DNA of 64,000 nucleotides from Kitasatospora aureofaciens (GCA_000720845.1 JODU01000005.1:62001-126000); one strand, 5' to 3'. Counted from the first letter of the stretch, positions 33,327-43,628 are shown. Notes: generated by a model from the letters alone, not told the origin. Numbers and translations are program-made.

Positions 33327-34373
33327 TCAGTTCGCCCGTGCGGCCCGCGTCAGCGGATCGGGATGGGCCGCCGCGTAGTCGCGGGCCGCCTCGGAAAAGG
33401 CGCGGATACGGTGGTTGTCCGCCGCGGAGAGCCAGATCAGGCGCCACTCGTACGCCGGAGCGCCCTCGACCGGGACGAAGGCGACGTCGGGGCGGGCGTC
33501 GTACACGCTCGCGTGCGACGGGACGGGGAAGACCCCGTGACCCGCGCCGACCAGCGCCCACATCTCCTGGACACTGCCGAACTCCGTGTTCCGCCCGGCC
33601 CCCCGGCCCCCCGGCGCTCCGCCGAGCCCGGACGGCGACTGCGGGCGTCCCGCGGGGAACAGCCGCTCCGCGCCCTCGGGAGCGGCCCACCGTGGCGTCT
33701 GCCCGGGGACGGAACTCCCGGCCGCCTGCCCGGGGGCGGAAGTCCGCTCCGCCCCTTCCGAGGACGCCCGCGGCCGCAGCATCTCGTACCGCGCGAGCTC
33801 GGACACGTCCACCGCCTCCCGCCGCGCCAGCGGATGCCGCGCCGAGACGGCGAGCACGGGCGCCTCCCGGAACAGCACCGGGCCCGCGCTGTGGCCGGGT
33901 GCGAGCGTCGACACCGGTGCCGCGAAGTTGTCGATGAGCAGGACGTCGATCACGTCGTCGCGCAGCGGCGCCGTCCCGTCCGTGAAACGGCTCTCGTGCA
34001 GCCGCACCTCGCATCCCGGATGCCGGGTCCGCAGCAGCTCCGCCGCACGCATCACGAACTCCGCGGTCACCGTTCCCAGGAACCCGACCCGCAGCACGCC
34101 GTCCAGTCCCCGGCCCGCGGCCACCGCCCGCGCGAAGGCGTCCTGGATCTCCTGGTACGCGGGCTTCAGGTCCTCGAACAGGCGCCGGCCGGTCGCGGTG
34201 AAGGCCACCCGTCTGCTGGTCCGCTCGAAGAGGTTCGTGCCGACCGAGCGTTCCAGTTTCCGCACCGTCTTGCTGACCATGGCCACCGAGACGTGCAGCC
34301 GCTCGGCGCTGCGTCCGAAGTGCAGCTCCTCGCCGACCGTCAGGAAGATCTCGATCTCACGCCGCTCCACCAC
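33327..34373 (-). CDS. LysR-family regulator with a low-complexity insertion
   Basis: A 348-residue LysR protein, some 50 residues longer than usual. HTH residues 1-60 (VERREIEIFLTVGEELHFGR, SVAMVSKTVRKLERSVGTN) and effector domain LRVGFLGTVTAEFV onward are normal. At about residues 204-261 a Gly/Pro/Ala/Ser-rich stretch is inserted between the two lobes, with a repeated EGAER...PGQ pattern; after it the domain resumes with VQEMWALVGAGHGVFPVP. The start is the first of two GTG codons after a G-run (34373 or 34370). It is divergent from the NmrA-DUF1772 pair (starts 139 bp apart), which it probably controls. Confidence 0.87.
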   Translation of the reverse strand: MVERREIEIFLTVGEELHFGRSAERLHVSVAMVSKTVRKLERSVGTNLFERTSRRVAFTATGRRLFEDLKPAYQEIQDAFARAVAAGRGLDGVLRVGFLGTVTAEFVMRAAELLRTRHPGCEVRLHESRFTDGTAPLRDDVIDVLLIDNFAAPVSTLAPGHSAGPVLFREAPVLAVSARHPLARREAVDVSELARYEMLRPRASSEGAERTSAPGQAAGSSVPGQTPRWAAPEGAERLFPAGRPQSPSGLGGAPGGRGAGRNTEFGSVQEMWALVGAGHGVFPVPSHASVYDARPDVAFVPVEGAPAYEWRLIWLSAADNHRIRAFSEAARDYAAAHPDPLTRAARAN

Positions 34374-34512
34374 GCCCCCCCCATCGACAACCCAGAGGTC
34401 AACGATCCTTGCAGGAATGGCCGTTGATGACCACACGCGGACGGCCGAGGCTGGGACCACACCACAGAAGGCGGGCACCGAAGCGCCCACCACGAAAGCC
34501 GAGGCGATCACC

Positions 34513-35352
34513 ATGACATCCCCCGCACTCACCCTGGTCCTGGGCGGAACCGGAAAGACCGGACGCCGTGTCGTACGTCGGCTGACCGATCGCGGCCACC
34601 AGGTCCGGATCGGCTCACGGAACGGCGGAATCCCCTTCGACTGGAACGACGCCACGACATGGCAGCCGGCCCTGGCCGGCGTCGACGCCGTCTACGTGTC
34701 CTACCAGCCGGACCTCGCCGTGCCGGGCGCCCCCGAGGCGATCGGCGTCTTCGCCGAACTCGCGGTGCGGACCGGAGCACGCCGTCTGGTGCTGCTCTCC
34801 GGGCGCGGCGAGCCGGAGGCCGAGGCCTGCGAGAGGGCGCTGGCGGCCCAGGGCGCGCAGTGGACGGTCCTGCGTGCCTCCTTCTTCGCGCAGAACTTCA
34901 GCGAGGGCGACTTCCTCGGCCCGATCCTCGACGGGGAGCTCGCGCTGCCGGTCGGGGACGTCGAGGAGCCGTTCGTCGATGCCGACGACATCGCGGAGGT
35001 CGCCGCCACCGTCCTGGCCGAAGGCGGACACACCGGCCGGACCTACGACCTGACCGGCCCGCGGCTGCTCACCTTCGCGCAGGCCGCGGCCGAGATAGGA
35101 GCGGCGACCGGACGCGAGATCGGCTACGTCACCGTCCCCGCGGAGGCCTACGCCGCCGAACTCGCCGCGCACGGCGTCCCCGCCGACGTCACCGGCCTGC
35201 TGACGTACCTGTTCACGGAAGTCCTCGACGGCCGCAACGCCCATCTCGGCGACGGCGTCCGCCAGGTCCTCGGCCGCCCGGCCCGCGACTTCACCGAGTA
35301 TGCCGCCGAGGCCGCGGCCACCGGCGTCTGGAGCCCGGGAGCCACCTCGTGA
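34513..35352 (+). CDS. NmrA-like NAD(P)-binding protein
   Basis: A 279-residue atypical short-chain dehydrogenase. LTLVLGGTGKTGRRVVRRL is the GGxGxxG Rossmann motif and VRIGSRNG the cofactor-selectivity strand. There is no YxxxK dyad, so it may sense or use NAD(P)H like NmrA/NAD(P)H:quinone reductase relatives (LSGRGEPEAEACERALAAQG, WTVLRASFFAQNFSEG). ATG 34513 is chosen with GAGG upstream. It overlaps the DUF1772 gene by 4 bases (GTGA) and is divergent from a LysR regulator. A role in quinone or polyketide-like redox chemistry is only inference. Confidence 0.87.
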   Translation: MTSPALTLVLGGTGKTGRRVVRRLTDRGHQVRIGSRNGGIPFDWNDATTWQPALAGVDAVYVSYQPDLAVPGAPEAIGVFAELAVRTGARRLVLLSGRGEPEAEACERALAAQGAQWTVLRASFFAQNFSEGDFLGPILDGELALPVGDVEEPFVDADDIAEVAATVLAEGGHTGRTYDLTGPRLLTFAQAAAEIGAATGREIGYVTVPAEAYAAELAAHGVPADVTGLLTYLFTEVLDGRNAHLGDGVRQVLGRPARDFTEYAAEAAATGVWSPGATS

Positions 35353-35948
35353 AAGCCACCCAGACCGGCACCCTGCTCGCCTCGGTCATCGCCTCCGGCC
35401 TGATGGCGGGGCTCTTCGCGGCCTTCGCCTACGCCGTGATGCCGGGACTGCGCGGTACCTCCGACCACACGTTCACGGCGACGATGCAGGGCATCAACAA
35501 GTCGATCGTCAACCCCGTGTTCATGCTCCCGTTCATGGGGTCGATCCCACTGATCGCCCTGGCGGTGTTCCTCGCCTGGCGCGGACACGGCCGGCCCGCG
35601 TTGCCCTGGCTCGTGGCCGCGCTCGCGCTCTACCTGGTCGCGTTCGCGGTGACCGTCACGGTGAACGTGCCGCTCAACGACCAGCTGGAGCGGGCCGGCG
35701 ACCCGGACTCCATCGGCGATCCGGCCGCCGTCCGCGAACGGTTCGAGGCGGCCTGGGTCACCTGGAACATCGTGCGCGCGCTGCTGCACACGGCGGCCTT
35801 CGCCTGCCTGGCCTGGGCCCTGGTCCTGTACGGCGCGGACCGGCTCTCCGCCGACCGGGCGGCGGCGTCCACCTCCCGCGAGACCGGCGCCCCGTTCCGG
35901 AGGGCCACCCCGCAGTACGCGTACGACGGTCGCGGGGCTGGCCACTGA
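35349..35948 (+). CDS. DUF1772 (anthrone oxygenase-like) membrane protein
   Basis: A 199-residue membrane protein with four hydrophobic helices (SVIASGLMAGLFAAFAYAVM, MLPFMGSIPLIALAVFLAW, WLVAALALYLVAFAVTVTV, LLHTAAFACLAWALVLYGA). VNVPLNDQLE followed by an acidic loop and WVTWNIVRALLHT is the DUF1772 core, a family that includes cofactor-free anthrone oxygenases. GTG 35349 overlaps the preceding stop. The C-terminal 30 residues are hydrophilic and variable. Confidence 0.85.
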   Translation: MKATQTGTLLASVIASGLMAGLFAAFAYAVMPGLRGTSDHTFTATMQGINKSIVNPVFMLPFMGSIPLIALAVFLAWRGHGRPALPWLVAALALYLVAFAVTVTVNVPLNDQLERAGDPDSIGDPAAVRERFEAAWVTWNIVRALLHTAAFACLAWALVLYGADRLSADRAAASTSRETGAPFRRATPQYAYDGRGAGH

Positions 35949-35960
35949 CAGGGCCGGGCG

Positions 35961-38228
35961 TCAGCGAAAGGCGCGCAGCCGGAGGCTGTTGGTGACCACG
36001 AAGACCGAGGAGAAGGCCATCGCCGCCCCCGCGATCATCGGGTTCAGCAGCCCGGCGGCGGCCAGCGGCAGCGCGGCCACGTTGTAGCCGAAGGCCCACA
36101 CGAGGTTGCCCTTGATCGTGGCCAGGGTGCGCCGGGACAGCCGGATCGCGTCCGCCGCCACCCGCAGGTCCCCGCGCACCAGCGTCAGGTCGCCCGCCTC
36201 GATCGCCGCGTCCGTCCCCGTGCCCATCGCCAGCCCCAGATCGGCGGTGGCGAGGGCGGCCGCGTCGTTGACGCCGTCCCCGACCATGGCGACCGTACGG
36301 CCCTCGGCCCGCAGCCGCTCCACCACCGCGACCTTGTCCTCGGGCAGTACCTCGGCGATCACCTCGTCGATGCCGACGGCCGCCGCGACCGACTCGGCCA
36401 CCCGGCGGTTGTCGCCGGTCAACAGGACGGGGGTCAGGCCGAGGCGGCGCAGTCCGGCCACCGCCTCGGCGCTGGTCTCCCTGACCGCGTCGGCCACGGC
36501 GACGACCCCGCGCGCCTCACCGTCCCAGCCGACGACGACGGCCGTACGGCCGTTCCTCTCCGCCTCGTCCCCGGCCCGGGCGATCTCGGGCGGCAGGGTG
36601 TCGTAGAGGCGCCCCACGGCCACCTCGCGGCCCTCCACGCGGGCGCGTACACCGCGCCCGGGAACGTTCTCGAAGTCCTCGACGCCCGGCAGCGCGCCGA
36701 GCCGTTCCTCGGCCCCGGCCGCGACGGCGCGGGCCACCGGGTGCTCGGAGGCGTGCTCGACGGCGCCCGCGAGCCGCAGCAGCTCCTCCTCGTCGACGCC
36801 CTTCGCGGCGTACACCTCGTGCAGGGTCATGCGGCCGGTGGTGACGGTGCCGGTCTTGTCCAGGACGACGGTGTCGACGCGCCGGGTGGACTCCAGCACC
36901 TCGGGGCCCTTGATGAGGATGCCGAGCTGGGCGCCGCGCCCGGTGCCGACCAGCAGCGCGGTCGGGGTGGCCAGCCCCAGCGCGCACGGGCAGGCGATGA
37001 TCAGGACGGCGACTGCGGCGGTGAACGCGGCGACCGTGTCACCGGTCGCGCCGAGCCAGCCGCCGAAGGTGGCGACCGCGATCAGCAGCACGACGGGCAC
37101 GAAGACGCCGGAGATCCGGTCGGCGAGCCGCTGCACCTCGGCCTTGCCGCTCTGCGCGTCCTCCACCAGCTTCGCCATCCGCGCCAGCCGGGTGTCGGCG
37201 CCGACCCGGGCCGCCTCGACCACCAGCCGGCCCCCGGCGTTCACCGTGGCGCCGGTGACGGCGTCGCCGACGGTGACGTCCACCGGCACGGACTCGCCGG
37301 TCAGCAGGGAGGCGTCCACGGCCGAGGCGCCCTCGGTCACCGTGCCGTCGGTGGCGATCTTCTCGCCGGGGCGGACGACGAACCGGTCGCCCACCGCGAG
37401 CCGGGCCACCGGTATCCGCACCTCGCGCCCGTCCCTCAGCACGGCCACGTCCTTGGCGCCCAGCTCCAGCAGCGCCCGCAGCGCGGCCCCGGCACGCCGC
37501 TTGGAGCGGGCCTCCAGCCAGCGGCCGAGGAGGAGGAAGGCGGTGACCCCGGCCGCCGCCTCCAGGTAGATCGTGGAGGCGCCGTCCGTGCGGGAGACGG
37601 TGAGGTCGAAGCCGTGCCGCATGCCCGGCATGCCCGCGTCGCCGAAGAACAGCGCCCACAGGGACCAGCCGAACGCCGCGAGCGTGCCGAGTGAGACCAG
37701 CGTGTCCATGGTGGCCGCGCCGTGCCGCACGCCCGTCCAGGCGGCGCGGTGGAAGGGCAGCCCGCCCCACACCACGACGGGCGCGGCCAGGGTGAGCGAG
37801 AGCCACTGCCAGTTGTCGAACTGGAGCGCCGGGACCATCGCCAGCAGGACCACGGGGGCGGCCAGGAGCACCGAGACGACCAGGCGCTGACGGAGGGCCG
37901 ACAGCTCCGGGCCGTCGCCGCGCTCCCCGGGGCCGTCCTCGTCCGGGTCCGAGGGCTCCGGGGGCGGCGCGGGCTCCTCGGCGGTGTACCCGGTCTTCAC
38001 GACGGTGGCGATCAGGTCGGCGACCTCGGTGGTCGCCGGGTAGCTGACCCGGGCCTTCTCCGTCGCGTAGTTCACCGTGGCGGTCACACCGTCCATGCGG
38101 TTGAGCTTCTTCTCGACGCGGGCCGCGCAGGAGGCGCAGGTCATCCCGCCGATGAGCAGCTCGACCTCGGCGAGGCCGGGGTCGGCGGCCGTCGCGGTGG
38201 TGCGGGTGTCCGCGGTGGTGCTGGTCAT
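35961..38228 (-). CDS. copA: copper-exporting P1B-type ATPase
   Basis: A 755-residue heavy-metal pump. An N-terminal HMA domain has Cys31-Ala-Ser-Cys34 (GGMTCASC). Eight helices are expected; helix 6 bears Cys413-Pro-Cys415 (IACPCALG), the Cu(I) transport site. The actuator loop is LLTGESVPV, the phosphorylated Asp is D457 in DKTGT, the nucleotide domain has SEHPVARA (HP motif), and MVGDGVNDAAAL closes the motor. A Pro/Glu/Asp-rich linker follows the HMA domain. It exports Cu(I). It lies 34 bp after the chaperone gene and shares its promoter with a CsoR-like box. Confidence 0.95.
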   Translation of the reverse strand: MTSTTADTRTTATAADPGLAEVELLIGGMTCASCAARVEKKLNRMDGVTATVNYATEKARVSYPATTEVADLIATVVKTGYTAEEPAPPPEPSDPDEDGPGERGDGPELSALRQRLVVSVLLAAPVVLLAMVPALQFDNWQWLSLTLAAPVVVWGGLPFHRAAWTGVRHGAATMDTLVSLGTLAAFGWSLWALFFGDAGMPGMRHGFDLTVSRTDGASTIYLEAAAGVTAFLLLGRWLEARSKRRAGAALRALLELGAKDVAVLRDGREVRIPVARLAVGDRFVVRPGEKIATDGTVTEGASAVDASLLTGESVPVDVTVGDAVTGATVNAGGRLVVEAARVGADTRLARMAKLVEDAQSGKAEVQRLADRISGVFVPVVLLIAVATFGGWLGATGDTVAAFTAAVAVLIIACPCALGLATPTALLVGTGRGAQLGILIKGPEVLESTRRVDTVVLDKTGTVTTGRMTLHEVYAAKGVDEEELLRLAGAVEHASEHPVARAVAAGAEERLGALPGVEDFENVPGRGVRARVEGREVAVGRLYDTLPPEIARAGDEAERNGRTAVVVGWDGEARGVVAVADAVRETSAEAVAGLRRLGLTPVLLTGDNRRVAESVAAAVGIDEVIAEVLPEDKVAVVERLRAEGRTVAMVGDGVNDAAALATADLGLAMGTGTDAAIEAGDLTLVRGDLRVAADAIRLSRRTLATIKGNLVWAFGYNVAALPLAAAGLLNPMIAGAAMAFSSVFVVTNSLRLRAFR

Positions 38229-38262
38229 GGTCCTGACTCCGCAACGGTGGGTGCGCCGGGGC

Positions 38263-38505
38263 TCAGACCCGGCCGACGAGCTCGAAGCCCGCCTCGTCCA
38301 CGGCGGCGCGCACGGCCGCGTCGTCGAGGGGGGCCTCGGAGACGACGGTGACCTCGCCCGTGGAGGCGACGGCCCGCACCGAGCCGACGCCCGCGATCTC
38401 GGAGATCTCGCCGGAGACGGCGCCCTCGCAGTGGCCGCAGCTCATCCCGCTCACCTTGTAGACGGTGGTGACGGAGCCCTGGGCGGTGTCGGTCTGGGCG
38501 GTCAT
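38263..38505 (-). CDS. copZ: copper chaperone (HMA domain)
   Basis: An 80-residue single HMA domain with Cys23-Gly-His-Cys26 (GMSCGHC) and the fold YKVSGMSCGHCEGAVSGEIS, ending FELVGRV. It hands Cu(I) to CopA downstream. ATG 38505 follows GAGGAG; a start at 38571 would begin in the promoter. The preceding GNAT gene ends only 5 bp ahead of this start. Confidence 0.93.
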   Translation of the reverse strand: MTAQTDTAQGSVTTVYKVSGMSCGHCEGAVSGEISEIAGVGSVRAVASTGEVTVVSEAPLDDAAVRAAVDEAGFELVGRV

Positions 38506-38509
38506 GTCG

Positions 38510-39184
38510 TTACTCCTCGTCGGGGGACGTGCGTGGGCGGGTACCCGTGGCCCGCGGTCCGGACCACACAACCCACCTTACCCCTAGGGGGTATAAAGGC
38601 GAGGTTCGCCCCGTCACCCGCGTCACCCCGCGTCGCGTCCGTGCGGCCCACTCGTGGTCGAGGACCGCCATCAGCACGTCGTCCACCCACACGCCGTCCC
38701 GCAGGGCGGCCTCCCGCCGCACGCCCTCCACCACGAAACCGGCCTTCTCGTACACCCGCCGCGCCCGCGGGTTGTCGGCGTAGACCTCCAACTGGACGCG
38801 GTGCAGGCCGACCTGCTCGAAGGCGTGCCCGACGATGAGCCGCGTCGCCTCGCTGCCCAGCCCGCGGCCGCGGCCCCGGGGCCCGATCAGGGTGCGGAAG
38901 GTGCAGCTGCGGGCCGACGGGTCCCACTCGTACAGGACGACCTCGCCGACGAGTTCCCCGGTGGCCCGGTCGGTGACGGCCAGGTCGAGCCGGTCGGGGG
39001 CGGCGGTGCGCACGCCGTACCAGGAACGCAGTCCGTCCAGGGTGAGTTCGGTGGTCGGCTCGAAGGTGAAGCGGACGACCTCGGGGTCGTTGACGATCTC
39101 CCACATCGCGTCGGCGTCCTCGGCGGTGAACGGGCGCAGGACGGCTTTGTCGCCGGTGAGGACGGGTTTCACGGAGAAGTCCAT
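38510..39184 (-). CDS. GNAT N-acetyltransferase
   Basis: A 224-residue RimJ/RimL-type acetyltransferase: DFSVKPVLTGDKAVLRPFTA, the acetyl-CoA loop IGPRGRGRGLGSEATRLIV and YADNPRARRVYEKAGFVVEG. The catalytic domain ends near residue 180 (MAVLDHEW). About 45 more basic, disordered residues are then read through the copper operator up to 5 bp before copZ, unlike normal family members. ATG 39184 is chosen; a GTG three codons earlier is possible. Substrate unknown. Confidence 0.85.
   Translation of the reverse strand: MDFSVKPVLTGDKAVLRPFTAEDADAMWEIVNDPEVVRFTFEPTTELTLDGLRSWYGVRTAAPDRLDLAVTDRATGELVGEVVLYEWDPSARSCTFRTLIGPRGRGRGLGSEATRLIVGHAFEQVGLHRVQLEVYADNPRARRVYEKAGFVVEGVRREAALRDGVWVDDVLMAVLDHEWAARTRRGVTRVTGRTSPLYPLGVRWVVWSGPRATGTRPRTSPDEE
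38579..38593 (-). promoter_or_regulatory. CsoR-like copper operator
   Basis: TACCCCTAGGGGGTA is a near-perfect inverted repeat (arms TACCCC and GGGGTA) of the type bound by CsoR-family Cu(I) repressors, 74 bp upstream of copZ. It is followed by TATAAA on the plus strand. No csoR gene is in the window. Confidence 0.7.
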
Positions 39185-39243
39185 GCACGGCACTGTGCCC
39201 CACGCCGGCGTGGGGCACAGAACGGTTTTCCGGCGGTGCCCCG

Positions 39244-39435
39244 CTACTTGTTCCGGTTGCGCGGGCGGGACGCCACCCAGGTCCGGACCGTGTCCGCGTA
39301 CCAGTACGGCTTTCCGCCCTCCACGTGGTCGGGCGGCGGCAGCAGCCCGTGCTTGCGGTACGACCGCACGGTGTCCGGCTGGACGTGGATGTGGGCCGCG
39401 ATGTCCTTGTAGGACCAGAGCCTTCGGTCGGTCAC
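39244..39435 (-). CDS. small MerR-like helix-turn-helix protein
   Basis: A 63-residue protein made of one winged helix: LWSYKDIAAHIHVQPDTVRS, then YRKHGLLPPPDHVEGGKPYW and a short tail RTWVASRPRNRNK. It resembles the excisionase/BldC-sized HTH proteins of Streptomyces but is not BldC. GTG 39435 sits 6 bases after GGGGAGGTGC. The upstream DNA (39570-39650) carries several TGTGAC words that could be its own sites. Target unknown. Confidence 0.85.
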   Translation of the reverse strand: MTDRRLWSYKDIAAHIHVQPDTVRSYRKHGLLPPPDHVEGGKPYWYADTVRTWVASRPRNRNK

Positions 39436-39776
39436 TCGTTGCACCTCCCCGCGCGCGCCGCGGCGGCGACCGGGGACGGCCGCCGGGGGGAGCCGGGCGC
39501 TGCGCTGGCGATCACCAAGCCTGTTCCGGGTGAACGACGCGGGGTGAGGGGCGGTCAGGGGCCGTGCCCGGGTGTGACGGAAGCCCCGTGCGCCCGTGAC
39601 ATGTGTGACGCGGAGGGTGCTTTTGTGACACGAGTGCCACACAGGCGTACGCCGTCGTTCAGGCGTGGCGCGTTGACTGTGGCGACCGGCCGCGTTCCGC
39701 CGTACGTCCCCCTGCGCCCGCGGGCGGCCCCCGGACCGCCACTCGGACCAAGTCGTCCGAATGTCCGGACAAAACA
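39436..39776. other. intergenic region between the HTH gene and the mmsA promoter
   Basis: No gene found. TGTGAC/GTGACA words recur at 39595-39635. The perfect palindrome TGTCCGGACA at 39763-39772 lies just before the mmsA -35 element and, with a GTCCGA copy to its left, may be an operator. Confidence 0.45.
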
Positions 39777-39805
39777 TTGACAGGCCGCACGCGCGGGGCT
39801 AGAAA
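39777..39805 (+). promoter_or_regulatory. consensus vegetative promoter upstream of mmsA
   Basis: TTGACA (39777-39782), exactly 17 bases, TAGAAA (39800-39805), a near-perfect HrdB promoter. It lies 415 bp before mmsA, leaving a long leader that contains a possible small gene. Confidence 0.75.
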
Positions 39806-39843
39806 CCGGGGTGACGCAAGGGCGCGGGCAAGAAGGGAACGCG

Positions 39844-40206
39844 ATGGCGCACGACCCGATGGCACACGGCCCGGTCGCCGGTTCCCCCACCGAACGCCTC
39901 CGGCGCGGGAAGGCGGCCTCGCCCTGGCAGGAGCGAGGCACGAGCGCCAACTCCCCGCTCGCACCGGCTCCGCGCCGGAGGTTCCCGCGTCGCGTCCCGG
40001 CGCGGACCGACCACACTGCCCCACGTGTCTACGCGGACGCCCAAACCGCAGACACAGTGTCGGGCGCGCCCGCGGCACCCGGCTGCTGGGATGGAGTCAT
40101 GGCCGAGACCGCGACCCGACCGGCGCCGGTCCCGGCCCGTGAGCAGCAGCACGAGCAGCGCGAGCTGCACCAACGGCACGTCTCGACCCGTCGCCGCCAT
40201 CTGTGA
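39844..40206 (+). CDS. uncertain small protein in the mmsA leader
   Basis: ATG 39844 lies 5 bases after GAAGGGA, soon after a strong promoter, and opens a 120-residue frame ending 15 bp before mmsA. The product (MAHDPMAHGPVAGSPTERLR and on) is basic, low in hydrophobic residues and without a recognised family. About 82 percent of its codons end in G or C, below the level of sure genes nearby, so it may not be coding. An alternative within the same frame is a 35-residue peptide from ATG 40099, which has GGAG just 2 bases ahead (MAETATRPAPVPAREQQ and on). Confidence 0.3.
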   Translation: MAHDPMAHGPVAGSPTERLRRGKAASPWQERGTSANSPLAPAPRRRFPRRVPARTDHTAPRVYADAQTADTVSGAPAAPGCWDGVMAETATRPAPVPAREQQHEQRELHQRHVSTRRRHL

Positions 40207-40220
40207 AGGAGTTCTCGGTC

Positions 40221-41723
<1,503 letters not shown>

Positions 41724-41739
41724 AGCAGCCGTGGCTCCA

Positions 41740-41793
41740 GGGTGCCGTGGTCCCGCCGGGACCGCGGCACCCTCGTGCGTGGCAGGTTTTTTT
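41740..41793 (+). terminator. terminator of mmsA
   Basis: A 15-bp stem (GGGTGCCGTGGTCCC / GGGACCGCGGCACCC, one T-G pair) with a 3-base loop, then GGTTTTTTT at 41785-41793. Confidence 0.8.
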
Positions 41794-42036
41794 GCCCCGC
41801 CCCCTACGGTTCCCGCACGGCCCAAAGCCCCGTCGCGTCAAGGGGCATGTTGCCGTTTCCGGATGTACCGACGGTAGCGATCAACGGTTTCCGTAGGTAA
41901 ACACCCATTGACGCAGCGGTTTTCGTCGCGATTCCATGCGGCGTCGGGAGCGAAACAGAACGACGTACGACCCAGCCTCCGGAGGCGATAGCGCTCCCTC
42001 GCGAACCACGCCGCACGAGTCGATCGGAACCGCTCC
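41794..42036. other. upstream region of the APC permease
   Basis: No gene. Lower G+C than the surroundings. TTGACG at 41908-41913 is a possible -35, but I see no good -10. GGTAGCGATCAACGGTTTCC around 41873 could hold an operator. Confidence 0.4.
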
Positions 42037-43458
42037 ATGACCGACACGCTCCGCCCCGTCGAGACCGCCGCCGCGCCCCCGGACACCCCGGCACCTCCGG
42101 AGCCGAGGACGCTCAAGCGTTCCATCGGGGTCGTCGGCGGCACCCTGCTCACCCTCTCGTGCGTGACCCCCGCCTCCACGCTGTTCGTGGTCGTCCCCGA
42201 CCTCTTCGGCTCGCTCGGCACCGCCACCGCGCTGACCATCGCCATCGGCTCCCTGCTCTGTGTCGCCGTGGCGTTCTGCTACTCGGAGCTGGGCACCCTG
42301 GTCCCCAGCGCGGGCGGCGAGTACGCCATGGTGTCGACGATGGCCGGGCGCCTGGCGGGCTGGCTGGTCTTCGTGCTGTCCCTGCTGGTCGTCATGATCG
42401 TGCCGCCGGTGATCGCCATGGGCACGGCCGACTACCTCGAACCGGTCCTGCACCTCGACCCCTCCCTGGCGGGCGCCGGCGTCATGCTGCTCGCCACCCT
42501 CGCCGGACTGCTCGACCTGCGTGCAAACGCCTGGATCACCGGCGTCTTCCTGGTCCTGGAGGTCATCGCCGCGGCCGTCGTCGCGGTGCTGGGCTTCACC
42601 CACGCCGAGCGCGGACCCGGCAGCCTCGTGTCGATGGAGGTGGGCGGCGCCGGCGGCGGAGTGGACCCCGTGACCGCCATGCTGGTCGTCTCCGGCCTCG
42701 CCATCGCCCTCTTCATCACGCAGGGCTTCTCCACCGCCGTCTACCTCTCCGAGGAACTGGAGAACCCGCGCCGCAACGTCGCCCGCACGGTGCTGGCCAC
42801 CCTCGCCATCTCCACGGTGATCATCCTGGTCCCGGTCGTCGCCATCACCTTCGGCGCCTCCGACCTGACCGAGCTGACCGGCGGCGACATCGGCGCCATG
42901 GTCACCGCCTGGTCCAACTCGGCCGTCGGCACCTTCGTGAGCCTCTGCGTGGCGCTCGCCATCGTCAACGCCGGCATCGTCATGGTCATCCAGAACTCAC
43001 GCGTGCTGTTCGCCTCCGCCCGCGACAAGGCCTGGCCCGCCCCGGTCAACGGGCTCTTCGCGAGGCTCGGCCGGTTCGGCTCACCGTGGGTCGCCACCCT
43101 CGCCGTCGGCGTGCCGGGCGCCGCGCTGTGCTACGTCAACCTCGACACCCTGTACGGCGTCACCGGCGTCTCGGTGACCGCGATGTACCTGCTGGTCGCG
43201 GTCGCCGCCCTGCTGTCCCGGCGCGGCGCCCACCGGCACGCGCACGCGTGGCGCATGCCCCTGTGGCCGGTGGTGCCGGTCCTGCTGATCGCGGTCCTCG
43301 CCTACATCCTGACCCAGCAGGAGGCGGGTCACCTGCTGCTGACCGGCTCCATCGCGGCCGTCGCCACCCTGTACTGGGCCCTGTACCTGCGCCCGCGCCG
43401 CGACACCCGCTGGCTGGTCACCGTCCCGCAGGACGTCCGCGAGCCCGCGGGACAGTGA
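42037..43458 (+). CDS. APC-superfamily amino acid permease
   Basis: A 473-residue transporter with about twelve membrane helices. The opening KRSIGVVGGTLLTLSCVTPA and TLVPSAGGEYAMVSTMAGRL are the APC substrate-site helices 1 and 2/3; STAVYLSEELENPRRNVART is the conserved cytoplasmic loop. It is a proton- or exchange-driven importer; the substrate is not evident. No immediate operon partner: an intergenic hairpin follows. Confidence 0.88.
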   Translation: MTDTLRPVETAAAPPDTPAPPEPRTLKRSIGVVGGTLLTLSCVTPASTLFVVVPDLFGSLGTATALTIAIGSLLCVAVAFCYSELGTLVPSAGGEYAMVSTMAGRLAGWLVFVLSLLVVMIVPPVIAMGTADYLEPVLHLDPSLAGAGVMLLATLAGLLDLRANAWITGVFLVLEVIAAAVVAVLGFTHAERGPGSLVSMEVGGAGGGVDPVTAMLVVSGLAIALFITQGFSTAVYLSEELENPRRNVARTVLATLAISTVIILVPVVAITFGASDLTELTGGDIGAMVTAWSNSAVGTFVSLCVALAIVNAGIVMVIQNSRVLFASARDKAWPAPVNGLFARLGRFGSPWVATLAVGVPGAALCYVNLDTLYGVTGVSVTAMYLLVAVAALLSRRGAHRHAHAWRMPLWPVVPVLLIAVLAYILTQQEAGHLLLTGSIAAVATLYWALYLRPRRDTRWLVTVPQDVREPAGQ

Positions 43459-43480
43459 CCGGCCGCGGGACCCGTGACCG

Positions 43481-43521
43481 CCGCCGGGCCTGACGGCCCG
43501 CACGACGTGACGGCCCGGCGG
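43481..43521 (+). terminator. hairpin after the APC permease
   Basis: Arms CCGCCGGGCC and GGCCCGGCGG with a 21-base loop, 22 bp after the permease stop; an inner GGGCC-TGAC-GGCCC hairpin competes. Confidence 0.5.
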
Positions 43522-43628
43522 ACCCCGGCCGGCCTACCGCGTCCGTGGTACGCGCGAGTGGCGCCGTACTTCCGTGGGAGGGCCGCCGGTTCAGCCCCGG
43601 GGCGGCCTCCGTTGTCGGCGGCGGCCCG

